In this document: positions 1 to 10,378 of the stretch, in pieces
How positions within the stretch are numbered: position 1 is the stretch's first letter
How the letters are laid out: every line of letters starts with the position of its first letter
Made by a program: the position numbers and the translations under genes
The notes under the pieces: model-generated
Told to the model about the DNA's origin: nothing
Database searches by the model: none
What the model saw: the letters and a program-made list of their open reading frames with translations, nothing else
DNA from: Mycobacterium sp. Z3061
Lineage (GTDB): Bacteria; Actinomycetota; Actinomycetes; Mycobacteriales; Mycobacteriaceae
Length of the DNA stretch: 64,000 nucleotides
NCBI RefSeq assembly: GCF_031583025.1
Contig: NZ_CP134062.1
Location: 4,340,001 to 4,404,000 of the forward strand
Direction: 5' to 3'

Positions 1-744
1 GTTCCACAAGATGCGGTTGCACGGCGAGTGGGTCATCGGCCCGCGGCAGCCGAACTCGTAGAACAGGCAACCGGTGCGGGTGCCCTCGCCGAACGACATC
101 GTGGACTGCTTGTACTCGAAGAATTGGACTCGGGTGCAACCGGTTTGGGTAAACGTCTTGAAGAACGTCTCGGGCCGGTGCAGTTCGTCGAGGGTGATGT
201 CGCCGGCCCGGCCGGTGGCCAGCGCGACGATGATCTGAGTGATCCAGTCCGGGTGGGCGGGGCAACCCGGGATGTTGATCACCGGCAGGCCCATCTTGGA
301 CCGGAAGTCCGGGCCCAGGAACCCGCCCTTCTCCCGCTTGTGGAACTGCAGGCCCGTGGACGCCGACGGGTTGGGTTCCATGGCCGGGATGCCGCCGAAG
401 CAGGCGCAGTCACCGATGGCCACCACGATCTGGGCCGCGGCGGCCAGGTCGGTGACCCAGTCCTTCATCGCGCGGTCGGCGAACATGTCCATCCGGCCGG
501 TGCCGTTGGGCGCCTCGATGACGGTGCCCTCGAACACGAAGATGTCCAGCGGACGTTCGCCTTTGGCGCAGTCCCAGAACACCTTCTGAGCGTTCTTCCC
601 GAGTTCGAGGCCCAGCGACGGGTGCCATAACAGATCGAGCCCGAAATCGACGATCAGATCGACGACATTGGGCTCTTCGGCATTGAGGAATGACATGGTA
701 TTGCCACTACACGCGCCGCCCTGAAACCATAAAACGGAAGCCAT
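1..744 (-). CDS. hucS: [NiFe] hydrogenase small subunit, Huc (group 2a) type, 3' end cut by window edge
   Basis: Electron-transfer subunit of an uptake [NiFe] hydrogenase. It carries the iron-sulfur relay that takes electrons from H2 oxidised in the large subunit. The visible 248 residues start MASVLWFQGGACSGNT and contain small-subunit motifs: GDCACFGG, the PGCPAHPDW block, and TGCT near the end. There is no Tat signal, as expected for the cytoplasmic-facing mycobacterial Huc enzyme. The proximal-cluster region has one Cys (GGACSGNT) instead of the usual C-x-x-C, which agrees with the unusual [3Fe-4S] chemistry reported for Huc. The start ATG at 744 follows GAGGAG. It lies 65 bases downstream of the HucM-like gene on the same strand, the M. 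smegmatis order HucM-HucS-HucL. The C-terminal cluster region and the large subunit are off the left edge. Group 1h (Hhy) is the alternative, but the HucM neighbour favours Huc. Confidence 0.93.
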   Translation of the reverse strand, partial: MASVLWFQGGACSGNTMSFLNAEEPNVVDLIVDFGLDLLWHPSLGLELGKNAQKVFWDCAKGERPLDIFVFEGTVIEAPNGTGRMDMFADRAMKDWVTDLAAAAQIVVAIGDCACFGGIPAMEPNPSASTGLQFHKREKGGFLGPDFRSKMGLPVINIPGCPAHPDWITQIIVALATGRAGDITLDELHRPETFFKTFTQTGCTRVQFFEYKQSTMSFGEGTRTGCLFYEFGCRGPMTHSPCNRILWN

Positions 745-809
745 AGGAACTCCTCTCGAATTGCGGCCGAGGGCGCGACCACGTTGATATTGGGCTGGAA
801 AGTATTTTT

Positions 810-1361
810 TTATTTAGGCAATTGCCGGCCGAATGCCCGGGCTACCTGAATCAGGAATCCCAGGCCCCGGTTGATGTCTTTGTCCTTGCTGACCCGCCAC
901 AGCCCGAACAGGCCCTTGGGGCCGCCCGGGTATGCGGCCGCCGCCGCCTTGCCTTCGACGAGCGCCTCCCCCAACTCGGCGAGGACATCGGCGGCCTGCG
1001 GGTCGACCAGCGGTGAATTGAGGATCTTGTTCAGCGTGGGCGCAGCGGCCACCAGCGCCGACGCCAGCGAGGCCAGAGTCGCCGCCAGCGCCTGCACGTC
1101 CACCGACCCCAACTCGGCCTTGACCTGGTCGAAGCCCGGCACGGTCAACGAGGCACCCCGGATCTCCCCGACGGCCGAGGCCACCGACTCGCTGATCTGG
1201 TCACCGCGTCGCACGAACCCGTCGAGGCCGGTCACCAGGATCGCCAACAGGTCGGCGTGGTCCAGCAGGCTGTTGAGCGACGCGGCGATCGCGGGGTCGT
1301 CAAGCCGGTCGCGCAGCTGGTCGCCCGGCGACAAGGCGACAACCTGACCGTTTGCCGACAT
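810..1361 (-). CDS. hucM: HucM-like hydrogenase-associated protein (DUF1641)
   Basis: 183-residue protein encoded just upstream of the hydrogenase small subunit. It ends in the DUF1641 signature: GLFGLWRVSKD, then a Leu/Ala-rich helix ending GRQLPK. In M. smegmatis the gene in this position encodes HucM, which scaffolds the Huc oligomer, forms the hydrophobic stalk and shuttles menaquinone to it. By position and domain this is its counterpart; the structural role is inferred. The middle (about residues 65-125) is rich in Ala, Leu and Val with helical heptad-like spacing, as expected of an oligomerising stalk. The ATG at 1361 is preceded by a perfect AGGAGG. The roughly 260 bases upstream, shared with a divergent AraC gene, should hold the operon promoter. 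Confidence 0.85.
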   Translation of the reverse strand: MSANGQVVALSPGDQLRDRLDDPAIAASLNSLLDHADLLAILVTGLDGFVRRGDQISESVASAVGEIRGASLTVPGFDQVKAELGSVDVQALAATLASLASALVAAAPTLNKILNSPLVDPQAADVLAELGEALVEGKAAAAAYPGGPKGLFGLWRVSKDKDINRGLGFLIQVARAFGRQLPK

Positions 1362-1620
1362 GGGAACCTCCTAAGCGAATCGAGAGGGCTGCGTCCCGAT
1401 TCGACAGGGACTGTGGCCTCGATCACAAACTAGCCGCCGCTTCGGACTGTGCCTATCGCTTTCGCGCAGCAGCTGTCAGGATTGCGAACAGTTAAGCGCG
1501 TTGGCGCGCGCTGGCCGACCGAGAGGCTTGCATGATCGCCACCGATTCTTTAGTGAACGCCTCACGTTCACGGTGGCCACTGCCAGGGGATTTACCTGCC
1601 GGTTACCGGGGTTCGAAGCG

Positions 1621-2682
1621 ATGTCGCGGCTGACCCGACTCGGGTACATCGACGTCCGCCGGACCGCTCATCCGGTGCGCCGCAAGGTGCGCTCGCGCGG
1701 TGTCCCGCCGGCCTTGGCGGACAACGAGATCTTCTATACGGAAAACCCGACCGAGGCCGTGCGGCTGATGGCCAAGGCGTTGGCCCCGCTGTCTTTGCAT
1801 GTGGGTCCCGAGGACGTCGAGGGGTTTGCTGCGACGATGCACGGCGTGCGGCTACGCAACGTCAGCATGCTGTACCTCGACGTCCATGTGGCCGCGACCG
1901 TCGACATCCCGGCGTTGGGTCAGTACTTCGGCGTGCACATGCCGATGAACGGCCGCGCCCTGGTCGACCATCGTGGGCACAGCTTCGAGTCCAACACCAT
2001 CCGGGCGCTGGTGACCAGTCCCGGCGAGGCCCTGCGCATCCAGTTCGACCACGACTCGCCCCAGCTGCTGATCCGGATCGAGCAGCGCGCGATGGCCGCG
2101 CACCTGACCCGGCTGCTGGGCCGCAGTCTGACCAAGCCGCTGGAGTTCGACCCGGAGTTCGACCTGGCGAGCGAAGCCGCGATGCGCTGGCACACGGTGG
2201 TGCAACTGATCCACAGCGAGGTGTTCCACCCGGGTTCGCTGATCCAGCGCGGACAGGGCATCGGCGCGATCGAGGAGCTGGTGATGAGCACGCTGCTGCA
2301 GTTGCAGCCGTCCAACTACTACGAGGAGTTCCTGCAGCCGGTGCAGCCCGATCCGCGCCGGGCGGTGGTGCACGACGCGATGAACTACATCGACGACCAC
2401 CTGGCCGAGCGCATCACCATGGACGACCTCGCCAAGGCGGTGCACATGAGCGTCCGGTCGATTCAGCAGGGATTCCGCGAGGAGCTGAACATGACGCCGA
2501 TGACCTACGTCCGGGAGCGCCGACTGGAGCGGGTTCACGAGGAGCTGATGGACGCCATGCCGTCGGACGGCGTGACGGTGACCGCGGTCGCGGAGCGCTG
2601 GGGGTTCAACCACCTGGGCAGTTTCGCCGTGGAGTACCGCAAGCGGTGGGGTGAGGCGCCGTCGGAGACGCTGCGACGCTAG
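1621..2682 (+). CDS. AraC family transcriptional regulator
   Basis: 353 residues from the ATG at 1621. The N-terminal half (about 30-200) fits the AraC_binding_2 fold: a run of strands around the VHMPMNGRA motif. The C-terminal 100 residues are a double helix-turn-helix AraC domain, with MDDLAKAVHMSVRSIQQGFRE as helix-turn-helix 1 and VTAVAERWGFNHLGSFAVEYR as helix-turn-helix 2. The frame is open back to 1501 (TTG), but the early residues do not look family-like, so 1621 is preferred; no strong ribosome site marks either start. It is divergent from hucM and convergent with cbbR, so it is a plausible regulator of the hydrogenase operon, though this is inference from position only. Confidence 0.85.
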   Translation: MSRLTRLGYIDVRRTAHPVRRKVRSRGVPPALADNEIFYTENPTEAVRLMAKALAPLSLHVGPEDVEGFAATMHGVRLRNVSMLYLDVHVAATVDIPALGQYFGVHMPMNGRALVDHRGHSFESNTIRALVTSPGEALRIQFDHDSPQLLIRIEQRAMAAHLTRLLGRSLTKPLEFDPEFDLASEAAMRWHTVVQLIHSEVFHPGSLIQRGQGIGAIEELVMSTLLQLQPSNYYEEFLQPVQPDPRRAVVHDAMNYIDDHLAERITMDDLAKAVHMSVRSIQQGFREELNMTPMTYVRERRLERVHEELMDAMPSDGVTVTAVAERWGFNHLGSFAVEYRKRWGEAPSETLRR

Positions 2683-2810
2683 CTGTACTGCCCCATGCGC
2701 CGCCAGATTGACACCACGCATACCCGCCGCGGCGTGTCGTGTGCGTGGAGTCAGTGTCGCGCGGCAAGGGCCGGGGCCGTGGCCGTGGCAAGGCCCGGGG
2801 GTGAGCCAGC

Positions 2811-3713
2811 CTATGACGCCCGCCGCACCGCGCTGACCTGCCGCCAGCCCAGTTCGGGGTGCGACACCAGATGCTGAATCAGCAGCTCGGTGGCCATCGG
2901 CGGGGTCGACTGGCTGACCACATGCCAGGGCCGCTTGATCGGCGTGCCCGGCACCGGCAACTCGACGAGCGCGCCGGAGTCCAGCTCGCGCTGCACCGCC
3001 TGCCGCGACACGAGGGTCACGCCCAGGCCGGCGACCGCCGCCGACACCACCGCGCCGTGCGATCCCAGCACCAGCTGCGGCGGTGCGACGTCGAGGTCTT
3101 CCAGCAACGTCATCAGCGTCGAGCGGGTGCCCGACCCCTGCTCGCGCAGCAACCAGGTGGCCGCCGCCGGGACGAACCCGTCGGCAACCGACGGACAGCC
3201 GACCACGATCAGCGTGTTGGGGCTGATGGCGCGCACCCGCACCTTCTTGCGCAGATCCTCGGGTGGGCGTCCGGCAAACACCAGGTCCACTTCGTGCCGG
3301 GACAGCATCGGCCACAGCGCGCTGCGCGCGGCCACCTCGACGTGCAGCACCACCCCGGGGTGTTCGGCGCGGAACGACGCCAGCGCGGCCGGGATCAGCA
3401 GCTCCCCGGCCGACGTGACCGCGGCCAGCCGGATCGATCCGTTCTCCGGATCCGCCTCGCCGCGGGCGGCAAGGATTGCCTCGTCGTGCAAGCCAAGGAT
3501 GCGGCGGGCGTACTCCACATAGCGCAAGCCCGCGGGCGTCAACCGCACACCCCGCCCGTGGCGGTCGACCAGCGTGATTCCTATGTCCTGACTCAGCGCG
3601 CGTATTGCCGATGAGATCGACGACTCGGTGACCACCAGGCGTTCCGCGGCCCCGCGTACCGAGCCGGTATCGGCCACTTCGACGAGGGCCCGCAAACGTG
3701 CGTTGGTGGTCAT
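2811..3713 (-). CDS. cbbR: LysR-type regulator, CbbR-like
   Basis: 300-residue LysR-type regulator. The winged helix-turn-helix is at the N-terminus (residues 1-60, [24 protein letters not shown]) and the periplasmic-binding-like effector domain follows. CbbR proteins activate Calvin-cycle operons in response to metabolites such as RuBP or NADPH. The start ATG (3713-3711) overlaps the cbbX stop (3712-3710) as ATGA, so the gene is translationally coupled as the fourth gene of cbbL-cbbS-cbbX-cbbR. This differs from proteobacterial clusters, where cbbR is usually divergent from cbbL, and would make the regulator autoregulatory. The frame is open upstream to 3881, but that extension lies inside cbbX and has low-complexity composition. 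Confidence 0.88.
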   Translation of the reverse strand: MTTNARLRALVEVADTGSVRGAAERLVVTESSISSAIRALSQDIGITLVDRHGRGVRLTPAGLRYVEYARRILGLHDEAILAARGEADPENGSIRLAAVTSAGELLIPAALASFRAEHPGVVLHVEVAARSALWPMLSRHEVDLVFAGRPPEDLRKKVRVRAISPNTLIVVGCPSVADGFVPAAATWLLREQGSGTRSTLMTLLEDLDVAPPQLVLGSHGAVVSAAVAGLGVTLVSRQAVQRELDSGALVELPVPGTPIKRPWHVVSQSTPPMATELLIQHLVSHPELGWRQVSAVRRAS

Positions 3714-4660
3714 GCGCTCTCCCGTGTCTCGAACACCCGGCTGGCCAACAGGTCTACCGCCTCGATCGTGGTCAGCTCGGCCAAGCCGACCGGCGTGTCC
3801 GCATCGGCCAGCAATCGGCGCGCGTGCCGCAGCCGCGCTCGTTCCAGCGCGTTGCGCACGCTGCGCGCGTTGGCGAACCACGGCTGGTCCCGGCGGCGGT
3901 GCAGATACTGGTGCAGCACCGCCCGGGCCTCATCGGAAAACCGGTACCCCAGCCCGTCGACCATCAGCCCGGCGATGTCCTCGAGTTCGCCGACGGTGTA
4001 GTCCGGGAAGGTGATGTGGTGGGCGATGCGGCTCTGCATGCCGGGGTTGGCGGAGAAGAACTGGTCCATCTTGTCGGCGTAGCCGGCCAGGATCACCACC
4101 AGGTCGTCGCGGTTGTTCTCCATCACCTGCAGCAGGATCTCGATGGCTTCGCCGCCGTAGTCCCGCTCGTTCTCGACCTTGTAGAGGTAGTACGCCTCGT
4201 CGATGAACAGCACCCCGCCCATCGCCCGCTTGATGACGTCCTTGGTCTTCGGCGCGGTATGGCCCACGTATTCGCCGACCAGGTCGTCGCGAGTGACGCT
4301 CACGAGATGCCCGCGGCGCAGGTAACCGAGCCGGTGCAGCAGGTCGGCCATCCGCATCGCAACCGTCGTCTTGCCGGTGCCCGGGTTGCCGGTGAAGCAC
4401 ATGTGCAGCGTGGGCTGGGCCGCCTGGACACCGAACCGCTCCCGCATCCGGTCGACCAGCAACAGGGCCGCGATCTCGGCGATGCGGGTCTTCACCGGCT
4501 CGAGGCCGACCAGCTCGCGGTCCAGCCCGGACAGCACCTCGTCCACCCCGGAGCTGGCCCGGGCCGCCGCCAGGTCGACGACGGCATCCGGGTCCAGGAT
4601 CTCCGGCTCGGGTTCGGGGTCCGGTTCGACGGGCGCCGGCCGGTAGCCGAACGCGGTCAT
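3710..4660 (-). CDS. cbbX: CbbX, red-type RuBisCO activase (AAA+)
   Basis: 316-residue AAA+ ATPase that remodels inhibited red-type RuBisCO by pulling on the large-subunit C-terminus, releasing tight-binding sugar phosphates. Visible motifs are Walker [12 protein letters not shown] (about residue 95), Walker [11 protein letters not shown] (about 150) and downstream sensor regions. The N-terminal 30 residues are Pro/Glu/Asp-rich and probably disordered. The start ATG overlaps the cbbS stop as ATGA (4657-4660) and its stop overlaps the cbbR start in the same way. Its presence is the best local evidence that the RuBisCO is of the red lineage (form IC/ID/IE) rather than the green lineage. Confidence 0.96.
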   Translation of the reverse strand: MTAFGYRPAPVEPDPEPEPEILDPDAVVDLAAARASSGVDEVLSGLDRELVGLEPVKTRIAEIAALLLVDRMRERFGVQAAQPTLHMCFTGNPGTGKTTVAMRMADLLHRLGYLRRGHLVSVTRDDLVGEYVGHTAPKTKDVIKRAMGGVLFIDEAYYLYKVENERDYGGEAIEILLQVMENNRDDLVVILAGYADKMDQFFSANPGMQSRIAHHITFPDYTVGELEDIAGLMVDGLGYRFSDEARAVLHQYLHRRRDQPWFANARSVRNALERARLRHARRLLADADTPVGLAELTTIEAVDLLASRVFETRESA

Positions 4661-5082
4661 GACGACTCGTACCTCTGCCCGCTTGGTCGCTCGGTGGCGT
4701 AGGCGAACGTGCTGTAGCCGATCTGGCGGTTGGCCCGCTCGGCACGGTCCAGCCGGAATCCGGGCTCGTCGGCCGGCCGGTTGACGATGAACGACAGTGC
4801 CGTTGTCTGCCGGCCCAAGCTCGCGTCATAGGCGTTGAGGCGGATGTAGCTGTTCGGGTTGGCCGCCCGGCAGGCGTTGACCTCGAGCAGCACGCCTGCG
4901 GCGTCCTTGAGGTCGAACATCGGCAGGCCCCACATCTCCCAGTAGATGTTGCGCGGGTGCGGGTCGTCGGTGAACTCCACCGACAGCGGCCACTCGTGGT
5001 CGAGCGCGTAGTTGATCTGGGCGGTGATCTCCTCGTCGGTGAAGTCGGGCAGATACGAGAAGGTGCCCTGGGTGATTCGCAT
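4657..5082 (-). CDS. cbbS: RuBisCO small subunit (form I, red type)
   Basis: 141-residue small subunit that caps the L8S8 holoenzyme. The sequence begins [19 protein letters not shown] and includes the typical [14 protein letters not shown] and WEMWGLPMF stretches. The extended C-terminus (about residues 105-141, [17 protein letters not shown] onward) matches the long C-terminal hairpin of red-type small subunits. It is 12 bases downstream of cbbL, with a good AAAGGAGC ribosome site before the ATG, and its stop overlaps the cbbX start. Confidence 0.96.
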   Translation of the reverse strand: MRITQGTFSYLPDFTDEEITAQINYALDHEWPLSVEFTDDPHPRNIYWEMWGLPMFDLKDAAGVLLEVNACRAANPNSYIRLNAYDASLGRQTTALSFIVNRPADEPGFRLDRAERANRQIGYSTFAYATERPSGQRYESS

Positions 5083-5094
5083 GGCTGAGCTCCT

Positions 5095-6674
<1,580 letters not shown>

Positions 6675-7673
6675 ATGAACACATGCAGGAAGATCGCCCA
6701 GGCCATGACCGCGCCCGGCAAAGGAATTCTGGCCGCCGACGAGAGCATCGCGACGATGTCCAGCCGACTGGAGCAGGCCGGCGTCACCGCCACCGCGGAT
6801 AGTCGACGCATCTACCGCGAGATCCTGACCAGCACGCCGGGGCTGGCCGACGGAGTCTCCGGAATCATCTTCTGCGAGGAGACCCTCGCCCAGGTGTTCA
6901 GCGACGGGCGGCCGTTCGCTCAGGCGGTCCGCGACCTCGGCATGCTTCCCGGCATCAAGGTCGACACCGGCGCCAAGCCGTGCCCGGGCCTCCCCGGCGA
7001 AACGGTGACCGAAGGGTTGGACGGCCTGCCGGCCCGGCTCGCCCGCTACGCGGCGATGGGAACGGCGTTCGCCAAGTGGCGCGCGGTGTTCACCATCAGC
7101 GACAACACCCCGAGCTGGGGCGCGATCGCGTGCAACGCCAACGCACTGGCCCGCTACGCCGCCGCCTGCCAAGAGGCCGGCATCGTGCCGATCGTCGAAC
7201 CCGAGGTGCTGATGACCGGCGATCACAGCATCCAGCGCTGCGCCGAGGTGACCGCCAGCGTGCACGCCGCCGTCCGCCAGCAACTCGGCCTGCTGCGGGT
7301 GGACCTGGCCGGCATCGTGCTCAAACCCAACATGGTGATCGAGGGCGAGGGCCACCCGGTCCAGGCGACCGCGGAACAGGTGGCCGAGGCGACGGTGTCG
7401 GTGCTGCGCGCCTGGCCGGGCGACCTGGCCGGCGTCGCTTTCCTGTCCGGAGGCCAGTCCCCGGAGCGCGCCACGGCAAACCTCACCGCGCTGCAGGCCC
7501 ACCAGACGCCATGGCCGCTGACGTTCTCGTTCGGCCGGGCGTTGGTGTCGCCGGCATTGATGGCGTGGCGCGGCGACGAGCTGAAGATCGGTGCCGCGCA
7601 GGATGCGTTGTCCAGTCACGTGAACGCCAATGCCGCGGCGCTGCGGCTGCGCGGTGAGCTTCAGCCGGCCTGA
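6675..7673 (+). CDS. Class I fructose-bisphosphate aldolase
   Basis: 332-residue class I (Schiff-base) aldolase that condenses DHAP with glyceraldehyde-3-phosphate, or with erythrose-4-phosphate in the Calvin cycle. Class I features are the N-terminal GKGILAADES block, the Schiff-base lysine in VLKPNMV, the VEPEVL strand before it, and SGGQSPERAT near the C-terminus. An ATG at 6675 is chosen; a GTG three codons earlier (6666) is possible. It is divergent from cbbL and shares its control region, so it is likely a Calvin-cycle gene although many cbb clusters use class II aldolases. The last 13 bases overlap the 3' end of the opposing histidine kinase gene (7661-7673). Confidence 0.94.
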   Translation: MNTCRKIAQAMTAPGKGILAADESIATMSSRLEQAGVTATADSRRIYREILTSTPGLADGVSGIIFCEETLAQVFSDGRPFAQAVRDLGMLPGIKVDTGAKPCPGLPGETVTEGLDGLPARLARYAAMGTAFAKWRAVFTISDNTPSWGAIACNANALARYAAACQEAGIVPIVEPEVLMTGDHSIQRCAEVTASVHAAVRQQLGLLRVDLAGIVLKPNMVIEGEGHPVQATAEQVAEATVSVLRAWPGDLAGVAFLSGGQSPERATANLTALQAHQTPWPLTFSFGRALVSPALMAWRGDELKIGAAQDALSSHVNANAAALRLRGELQPA

Positions 7674-8848
7674 GCCGGCAGGGGCACGGTCACCGTGACC
7701 GTGGTCCCCGATCCCGGGGTGGACCGGACCGCCAGCCGACCGCCGACCAGCTCCGCGCGCTCTGTCATCGACAGCATCCCGTAACTGGTCGGCGCCCGGC
7801 CTGGAGACGGCGTGAAACCCACGCCGTCGTCGGAGACCTGCAGCCGGGCCTCGCCGTCGGAGACCGCGAAACGGACGATGGCCGTCATCGCCTTGGAGTG
7901 TTTGACCACGTTCTGCAGGCACTCCTGGGCGATGCGGTACAGCGCCACCTCGACATGTTCGGAGAGCCGCTCGTCGGCCAACTCGAGATCGAGGTCGACC
8001 TCGGGGATGGTCGACGCCAGGCTGGCCAGGCCGCCGGCCAGGCCCAGGTCGTCGAGGACCGGCGGGCGCAGGCCGCCGATCGCCGATCGGGCTTCGGCCA
8101 GCGTGAGGTCGACCAGGTCGCGGGCCTTCTCCAGCTGCTCGGTGGCTTCGGCGGAGTCGTCGATCTCGACGGCACGGGCGGCGGCGTCGAGCCGGTAACT
8201 GAGGCTGACCAGCCGCTGGCTGATGCCGTCGTGGATGTCGCCGGCCAGTCGCCTGCGCTCGGATTCCTGAGCGGCGATCACCTGTTCGGCGAAGTTTCCG
8301 TGCACCCGTTCCTTGGCCGCCAGCTGCCGGTGCACCCGGGCCTGGTCGAGGGCGCCGGCGGTCAGCCGGCCGATGGCCAGCAGCAATTGGATGTCGCGTT
8401 CGGTGAACTCGCGCCGGGCCACGGTGTGCACGTTGAGGACGCCGACGAGCCGGCCCAGGCCGGTCTCCATCGGCACCGACGCCATCGAGGTGAAATCCGA
8501 GCCGCGCAGCGCCGCGATCGGCACATATCGCGGGTCCTCGTCCTTGCCGCTGGTGATGACGACGGGCTCGCGGTGCTGGGCCACCCAGCCGGAGACCCCC
8601 TCGCCCAGCCGCAGCTGGACTTGTCCGATGTACTCGTCGAACGGCGGCGTGGCACCGGCCAGCGTCAGCGAACCGCCGGAGTCGTCGAGCACGTGCACGA
8701 AGCACACGTCGGACGCGGTGGCGGTGGTGATCAGCCGGGCGACAGCCGCGGCCACCGGTTCCACCGCCGGCCCGCTGCCGGTAGCGGCCACGATGTCAAG
8801 GAGCAGCGCCACCTCGCGGTCGGCGTCCACCAGGCCGCGCACGTTCAC
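7661..8848 (-). CDS. GAF-domain sensor histidine kinase (HisKA_3 / NarL-partner type)
   Basis: 395-residue soluble sensor kinase with no membrane segments. A GAF domain occupies about residues 15-175. The dimerisation/phosphoacceptor motif ERRRLAGDIHDGISQRL follows (His about 205, HisKA_3 class). The C-terminal HATPase_c has ECLQNVVKHS (N box) and VSDDGVGF (G box). It starts with GTG at 8848, whose GTGA overlaps the stop of the upstream response regulator, so the two are a coupled pair. The location between the aldolase and rpe-tkt-cbbY operons suggests a signal for carbon fixation or hydrogen metabolism. The GAF ligand (redox, gas, nucleotide or none) cannot be read; a DevS-like haem histidine is not obvious. 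Confidence 0.92.
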   Translation of the reverse strand: MNVRGLVDADREVALLLDIVAATGSGPAVEPVAAAVARLITTATASDVCFVHVLDDSGGSLTLAGATPPFDEYIGQVQLRLGEGVSGWVAQHREPVVITSGKDEDPRYVPIAALRGSDFTSMASVPMETGLGRLVGVLNVHTVARREFTERDIQLLLAIGRLTAGALDQARVHRQLAAKERVHGNFAEQVIAAQESERRRLAGDIHDGISQRLVSLSYRLDAAARAVEIDDSAEATEQLEKARDLVDLTLAEARSAIGGLRPPVLDDLGLAGGLASLASTIPEVDLDLELADERLSEHVEVALYRIAQECLQNVVKHSKAMTAIVRFAVSDGEARLQVSDDGVGFTPSPGRAPTSYGMLSMTERAELVGGRLAVRSTPGSGTTVTVTVPLPAQAG

Positions 8849-9513
8849 TGGTAGATCCCCTCGCGCAGGGCCACCGCAACCGCGGCGGTGCGGTCGTTGA
8901 CGCCGAGCTTGCGGTAGATGGAACGCAGGTGACTCTTGACCGTCTCGTCGCCGATGACGAGTTTGCCGGCGATGCCGCGATTGGACAGCCCGGCGACCAC
9001 GAACGACAGAATCTCACTCTCGCGCTGACTGAGGCCCTGACGCGCTCCCGGCCAGAATTCGTCGCGCTGCAGACGTGCGGCGGTGTCAGCGGCGCGGGCG
9101 GCCAGGCCGGCGTCGATGGCCGTCGAACCGCCCTGCACATACTCGAGCTGACGCACCAGTTCGTCGCTGCTGATGCCCTTCAGCAGATAACCGGATGCCC
9201 CCACCCGCAGCGCCTGAAAGAGGTACTGCTCGTCCTCGTAGACCGACAGCAGGATCACCTTGGACGCTGGGTTGCGCTCCCGGATGGTGCGGCACAGGTC
9301 GAGCCCGCTGGCGCCCTGCATGCGCACATCGCACAGCACGATGTCGGGCCGCAGGCTGTCGATGACCCCGATCGCGTTCTCGGCGCCGACCGCCTCCCCT
9401 ACTACCCGTACCCGGTTCTTGAAAGACGCGAGCATGGCTTTGAGACCTTCGATCACCATTTCGTGGTCATCGACCAATACGACGCGAACGGGTGTCGCGG
9501 TTACCACCGTCAT
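8845..9513 (-). CDS. NarL/LuxR-type response regulator
   Basis: 222-residue response regulator. The receiver domain occupies residues 8-130: acidic pair VLVDDHE, phosphoacceptor Asp in IVLCDVRM, switch Ser in VILLSVYED, and Lys in GYLLKG. A LuxR helix-turn-helix lies at about 158-220 (LSQRESEILSFVVAGLSNRGIA, then ETVKSHLRSIYRKLGV). The stop overlaps the GTG start of the partner kinase. It is divergent from the rpe-tkt-cbbY operon, with about 180 bases between. Control of that operon by this pair is a reasonable inference. Confidence 0.94.
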   Translation of the reverse strand: MTVVTATPVRVVLVDDHEMVIEGLKAMLASFKNRVRVVGEAVGAENAIGVIDSLRPDIVLCDVRMQGASGLDLCRTIRERNPASKVILLSVYEDEQYLFQALRVGASGYLLKGISSDELVRQLEYVQGGSTAIDAGLAARAADTAARLQRDEFWPGARQGLSQRESEILSFVVAGLSNRGIAGKLVIGDETVKSHLRSIYRKLGVNDRTAAVAVALREGIYQ

Positions 9514-9694
9514 GCATTAACGATAAAGGCAACAGCAACCTTTTATTCCGCCGACTGTGAATTTCACGACGCGACACGCCGAGGCGCCGTCGTGCATTCC
9601 ACAGTCGTCGCCGCGGTACCCCCCGATTACCCCCACGATGGGGATCTCTTTACCACCGAGCCGTCTTAGGTTGACCACTGAAGGGAGGTGTGAG

Positions 9695-10378
9695 GTGACG
9701 AACCCAGTCTTGGTCGCGTCGGTGTTACCGGCCGACTTCGCCGAGCTCGGCCGCGACGTCGCTGAGATCGAGCACGCCGGCGTCGACCGTATTCAGTGGG
9801 ACGTCATGGACGGCCGGTTCGTTCCGAATCTGACGTTTGGCCCCGACGTGATCGCCGCCTGCCGCGACTTGGTGACGATCGGGTTCGAGGCGCACCTGAT
9901 GGTCGAGGACCCCGACCCGATGCTGCCGCGTTGGGTGGAGGCGGGCTGCGGGATCGTCATCGTGCATGCCGAGGCGTGCCGACACCTGCACCGCACCCTG
10001 TCGGCCATCCGCGACCTCGGCGCACGCGCCGGCGTGGCGCTCAATCCGGCCACTCCGCTGGCCGCGGTCGTCGACGTCCTTGACATCACCGACCTGCTGC
10101 TGATCATGACCGTCAATCCAGGGTTCGGCGGGCAACGGTATCTGGCCAGCATGGAACCCAAGATCGCGGCCGCCCGAGCCGAAATCGACAGTCGAGGAAT
10201 GGATATCGAACTCGAAGTCGACGGCGGCATCGGACCGTCAACGATCGGCCGTGTCGCGGCCGCCGGCGCCGACGTGTTCTGCGCCGGGTCCGCATTGTTC
10301 GCCGGCCCTATGACTGAGCGCGCCGAGGCGCTCCGCTCCGCCGCTTGTGAAACCAATGGAAGACTGGTGACCCAATGA
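9695..10378 (+). CDS. rpe: Ribulose-phosphate 3-epimerase
   Basis: 227-residue TIM-barrel enzyme interconverting ribulose-5-phosphate and xylulose-5-phosphate. Motifs are IQWDVMDGRFVPNLTFGP (metal and catalytic Asp/His region), FEAHLMVEDP, MTVNPGFGGQ and ELEVDGGIG with the second catalytic Asp. The GTG start at 9695 is fixed by a strong ribosome site, AAGGGAGG at 9681-9688; the longer open frame to 9557 lacks family similarity. The stop overlaps the transketolase start as ATGA. With transketolase and CbbY it regenerates the pentose acceptor of the Calvin cycle. A second housekeeping copy elsewhere is likely. Confidence 0.95.
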   Translation: MTNPVLVASVLPADFAELGRDVAEIEHAGVDRIQWDVMDGRFVPNLTFGPDVIAACRDLVTIGFEAHLMVEDPDPMLPRWVEAGCGIVIVHAEACRHLHRTLSAIRDLGARAGVALNPATPLAAVVDVLDITDLLLIMTVNPGFGGQRYLASMEPKIAAARAEIDSRGMDIELEVDGGIGPSTIGRVAAAGADVFCAGSALFAGPMTERAEALRSAACETNGRLVTQ

